Source of the DNA: Chitinophagaceae bacterium
GTDB taxonomy: Bacteria; Bacteroidota; Bacteroidia; Chitinophagales; Chitinophagaceae
Length of the DNA: 64,000 bases
NCBI GenBank assembly: GCA_016787065.1
Contig: JAEUVD010000033.1
Location: 1-64,000, forward strand
Reading direction: 5' to 3'
Shown: piece after piece, positions 63,389 to 64,000 of the stretch
Numbering within the stretch: position 1 is the first letter of the stretch
Layout: each line of letters begins with the position of its first letter
Notes under the pieces: model-generated
Database searches by the model: none
Seen by the model: the letters and a program-made list of their open reading frames with translations, nothing else
What the model was told of the DNA's origin: nothing
Program-made: the position numbers and the translations under genes

Positions 63389-64000
63389 CTAATAATCTGA
63401 ATTGCTACAAGGAGCAATTTTCATGGTTACACTGCCGTTTAATATCGTTGAAATAGTTAAGGCGCCATATACTGCCACATGATCAACTCCTTGAATACTT
63501 AAATTACCAAATGTACTCGTAACATTCGATTTGATGTTCAATTCACCACCACTATAAACTCCACCATTGGTGTTTAAAGGTGTAATTAAATAACGGGTGC
63601 CTAATCGCTCTATAGCTTGACCGTTACTCAGCAACGAGTTTATTTGAGAGAGTGATTGTGGCGACCATGTGTTAATGGTACTGATTGTAGGCGACATGAG
63701 GTAACTTGCTGATCCATCGTGAGAGGCACCGAAAATATGCCCCAATTCATGTGCTGTTAAATGGGTGAAGGAAGCAGTTGACCAGTTAAAAGCACCAAAA
63801 GGATAATCATTGGTTTGAACAATCATATAGATACCCTTTGTAACAGTACCTTGAAAAAGGTTGTTAAGGGAGCTCGTGTAAGCACATCCAACCGCACCTC
63901 CATCAAAGTTAATTCCGGAATAAAGTATGGCAACATCTTTATGTAGGTTATTGTAAAACCAATACGACGAGTTATCCCAATAATCTCTGAACTGATCTAA
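63389..64000 (-). CDS. Metzincin zinc metalloprotease (M12-like), 5' part beyond window
   Basis: The frame is open to the right edge: residues LDQFRDYWDNSSYWFYN, DVAILYSGINFDGGAVG and CAYTSSLNN lie upstream of the first in-window ATG (63826), so the gene starts outside. The zinc site HELGHIFGASHDG is complete (HExxHxxGxxHD), followed by the LMSPTIS segment with the metzincin Met-turn. This matches reprolysin/ADAM-like secreted proteases (M12B or a relative). After the catalytic domain comes a short beta-rich C-terminal part (about 95 residues) with the ending SVTMKIAPCSNSDY and no T9SS type A signature. Probably a secreted protease; its signal peptide is not visible. Confidence 0.85.
   Translation of the reverse strand, partial: LDQFRDYWDNSSYWFYNNLHKDVAILYSGINFDGGAVGCAYTSSLNNLFQGTVTKGIYMIVQTNDYPFGAFNWSTASFTHLTAHELGHIFGASHDGSASYLMSPTISTINTWSPQSLSQINSLLSNGQAIERLGTRYLITPLNTNGGVYSGGELNIKSNVTSTFGNLSIQGVDHVAVYGALTISTILNGSVTMKIAPCSNSDY

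Noticed and set aside
1-64000. Mobile-element origin of the island
   Set aside because: No transposase, integrase, tRNA boundary or long flanking direct repeat was seen, so lateral transfer is not supported within this window.

Overview
The window is from a member of the Bacteroidota. Evidence: secreted proteins ending in type IX secretion (T9SS) type A sorting domains, two outer-membrane receptors with carboxypeptidase-regulatory-like N-termini, TANNTTTG-like -7 promoter boxes, an A+T-rich sequence and almost no purine-rich ribosome binding sites. The genus cannot be named from sequence alone. No rRNA, tRNA, CRISPR array, transposase or integrase was seen.

Layout. 0-16 kb: a 5'-truncated TonB-dependent receptor, an RCC1-repeat T9SS cargo, a giant LamG/CARDB surface protein, a polytopic glycosyltransferase-like protein and a tryptophanase-family lyase. 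15.2-17.3 kb: a membrane protein, a NarL-type histidine kinase and a LuxR-type response regulator. 17.4-27.5 kb: a complete diversity-generating retroelement (DGR) with two FGE/C-type-lectin-fold targets, an HRDC accessory protein, a reverse transcriptase, a template repeat (TR), and two Roc-COR-TIR proteins. 27.5-36 kb: small lipoproteins, T9SS cargo, a phage-collar protein, a caspase plus membrane protein pair, a pseudogene and a beta-propeller protein. 36-45.3 kb: two large TIR-STAND NTPases around a DUF4062-like and a TPR/membrane protein. 45.5-50.2 kb: envelope genes (CsgG-like, beta-barrels, lipoproteins). 50.4-57.4 kb: a third diversified target with its Roc-COR-TIR partner, a second caspase, a protein of unknown function and an alpha/beta hydrolase. 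57.4-64 kb: another hydrolase, a second TonB-dependent receptor, an AraC regulator, a secreted protein and a partial metzincin protease.

Main finding. One DGR appears to serve three targets, one of them about 31 kb away. Each target lies a short distance upstream of a paralogous LRR-Roc-COR-TIR protein (for target 1 the DGR core lies between). The three variable repeats (VRs) differ from the TR almost only at template adenines. Each VR is followed by a stem-loop whose arms differ in sequence but remain complementary. A 14-bp palindrome (TSCAC-N4-GTGSA-like) occurs at six sites. At seven promoters it lies 23-25 nt (mostly exactly 24) upstream of a -7-like box. These promoters head the response regulator/DGR operon, target 3, the envelope operon, a TIR-STAND gene, the unknown/hydrolase pair, a lipoprotein operon and a beta-propeller gene. 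I infer one regulon covering a cytoplasmic, diversified recognition system with TIR, caspase and hydrolase effectors. FGE-like proteins, DGRs and such effectors are already known to co-occur in bacterial conflict systems. The triple arrangement, the shared operator and the TR/VR mismatch described here are read from this sequence, and their novelty was not tested.
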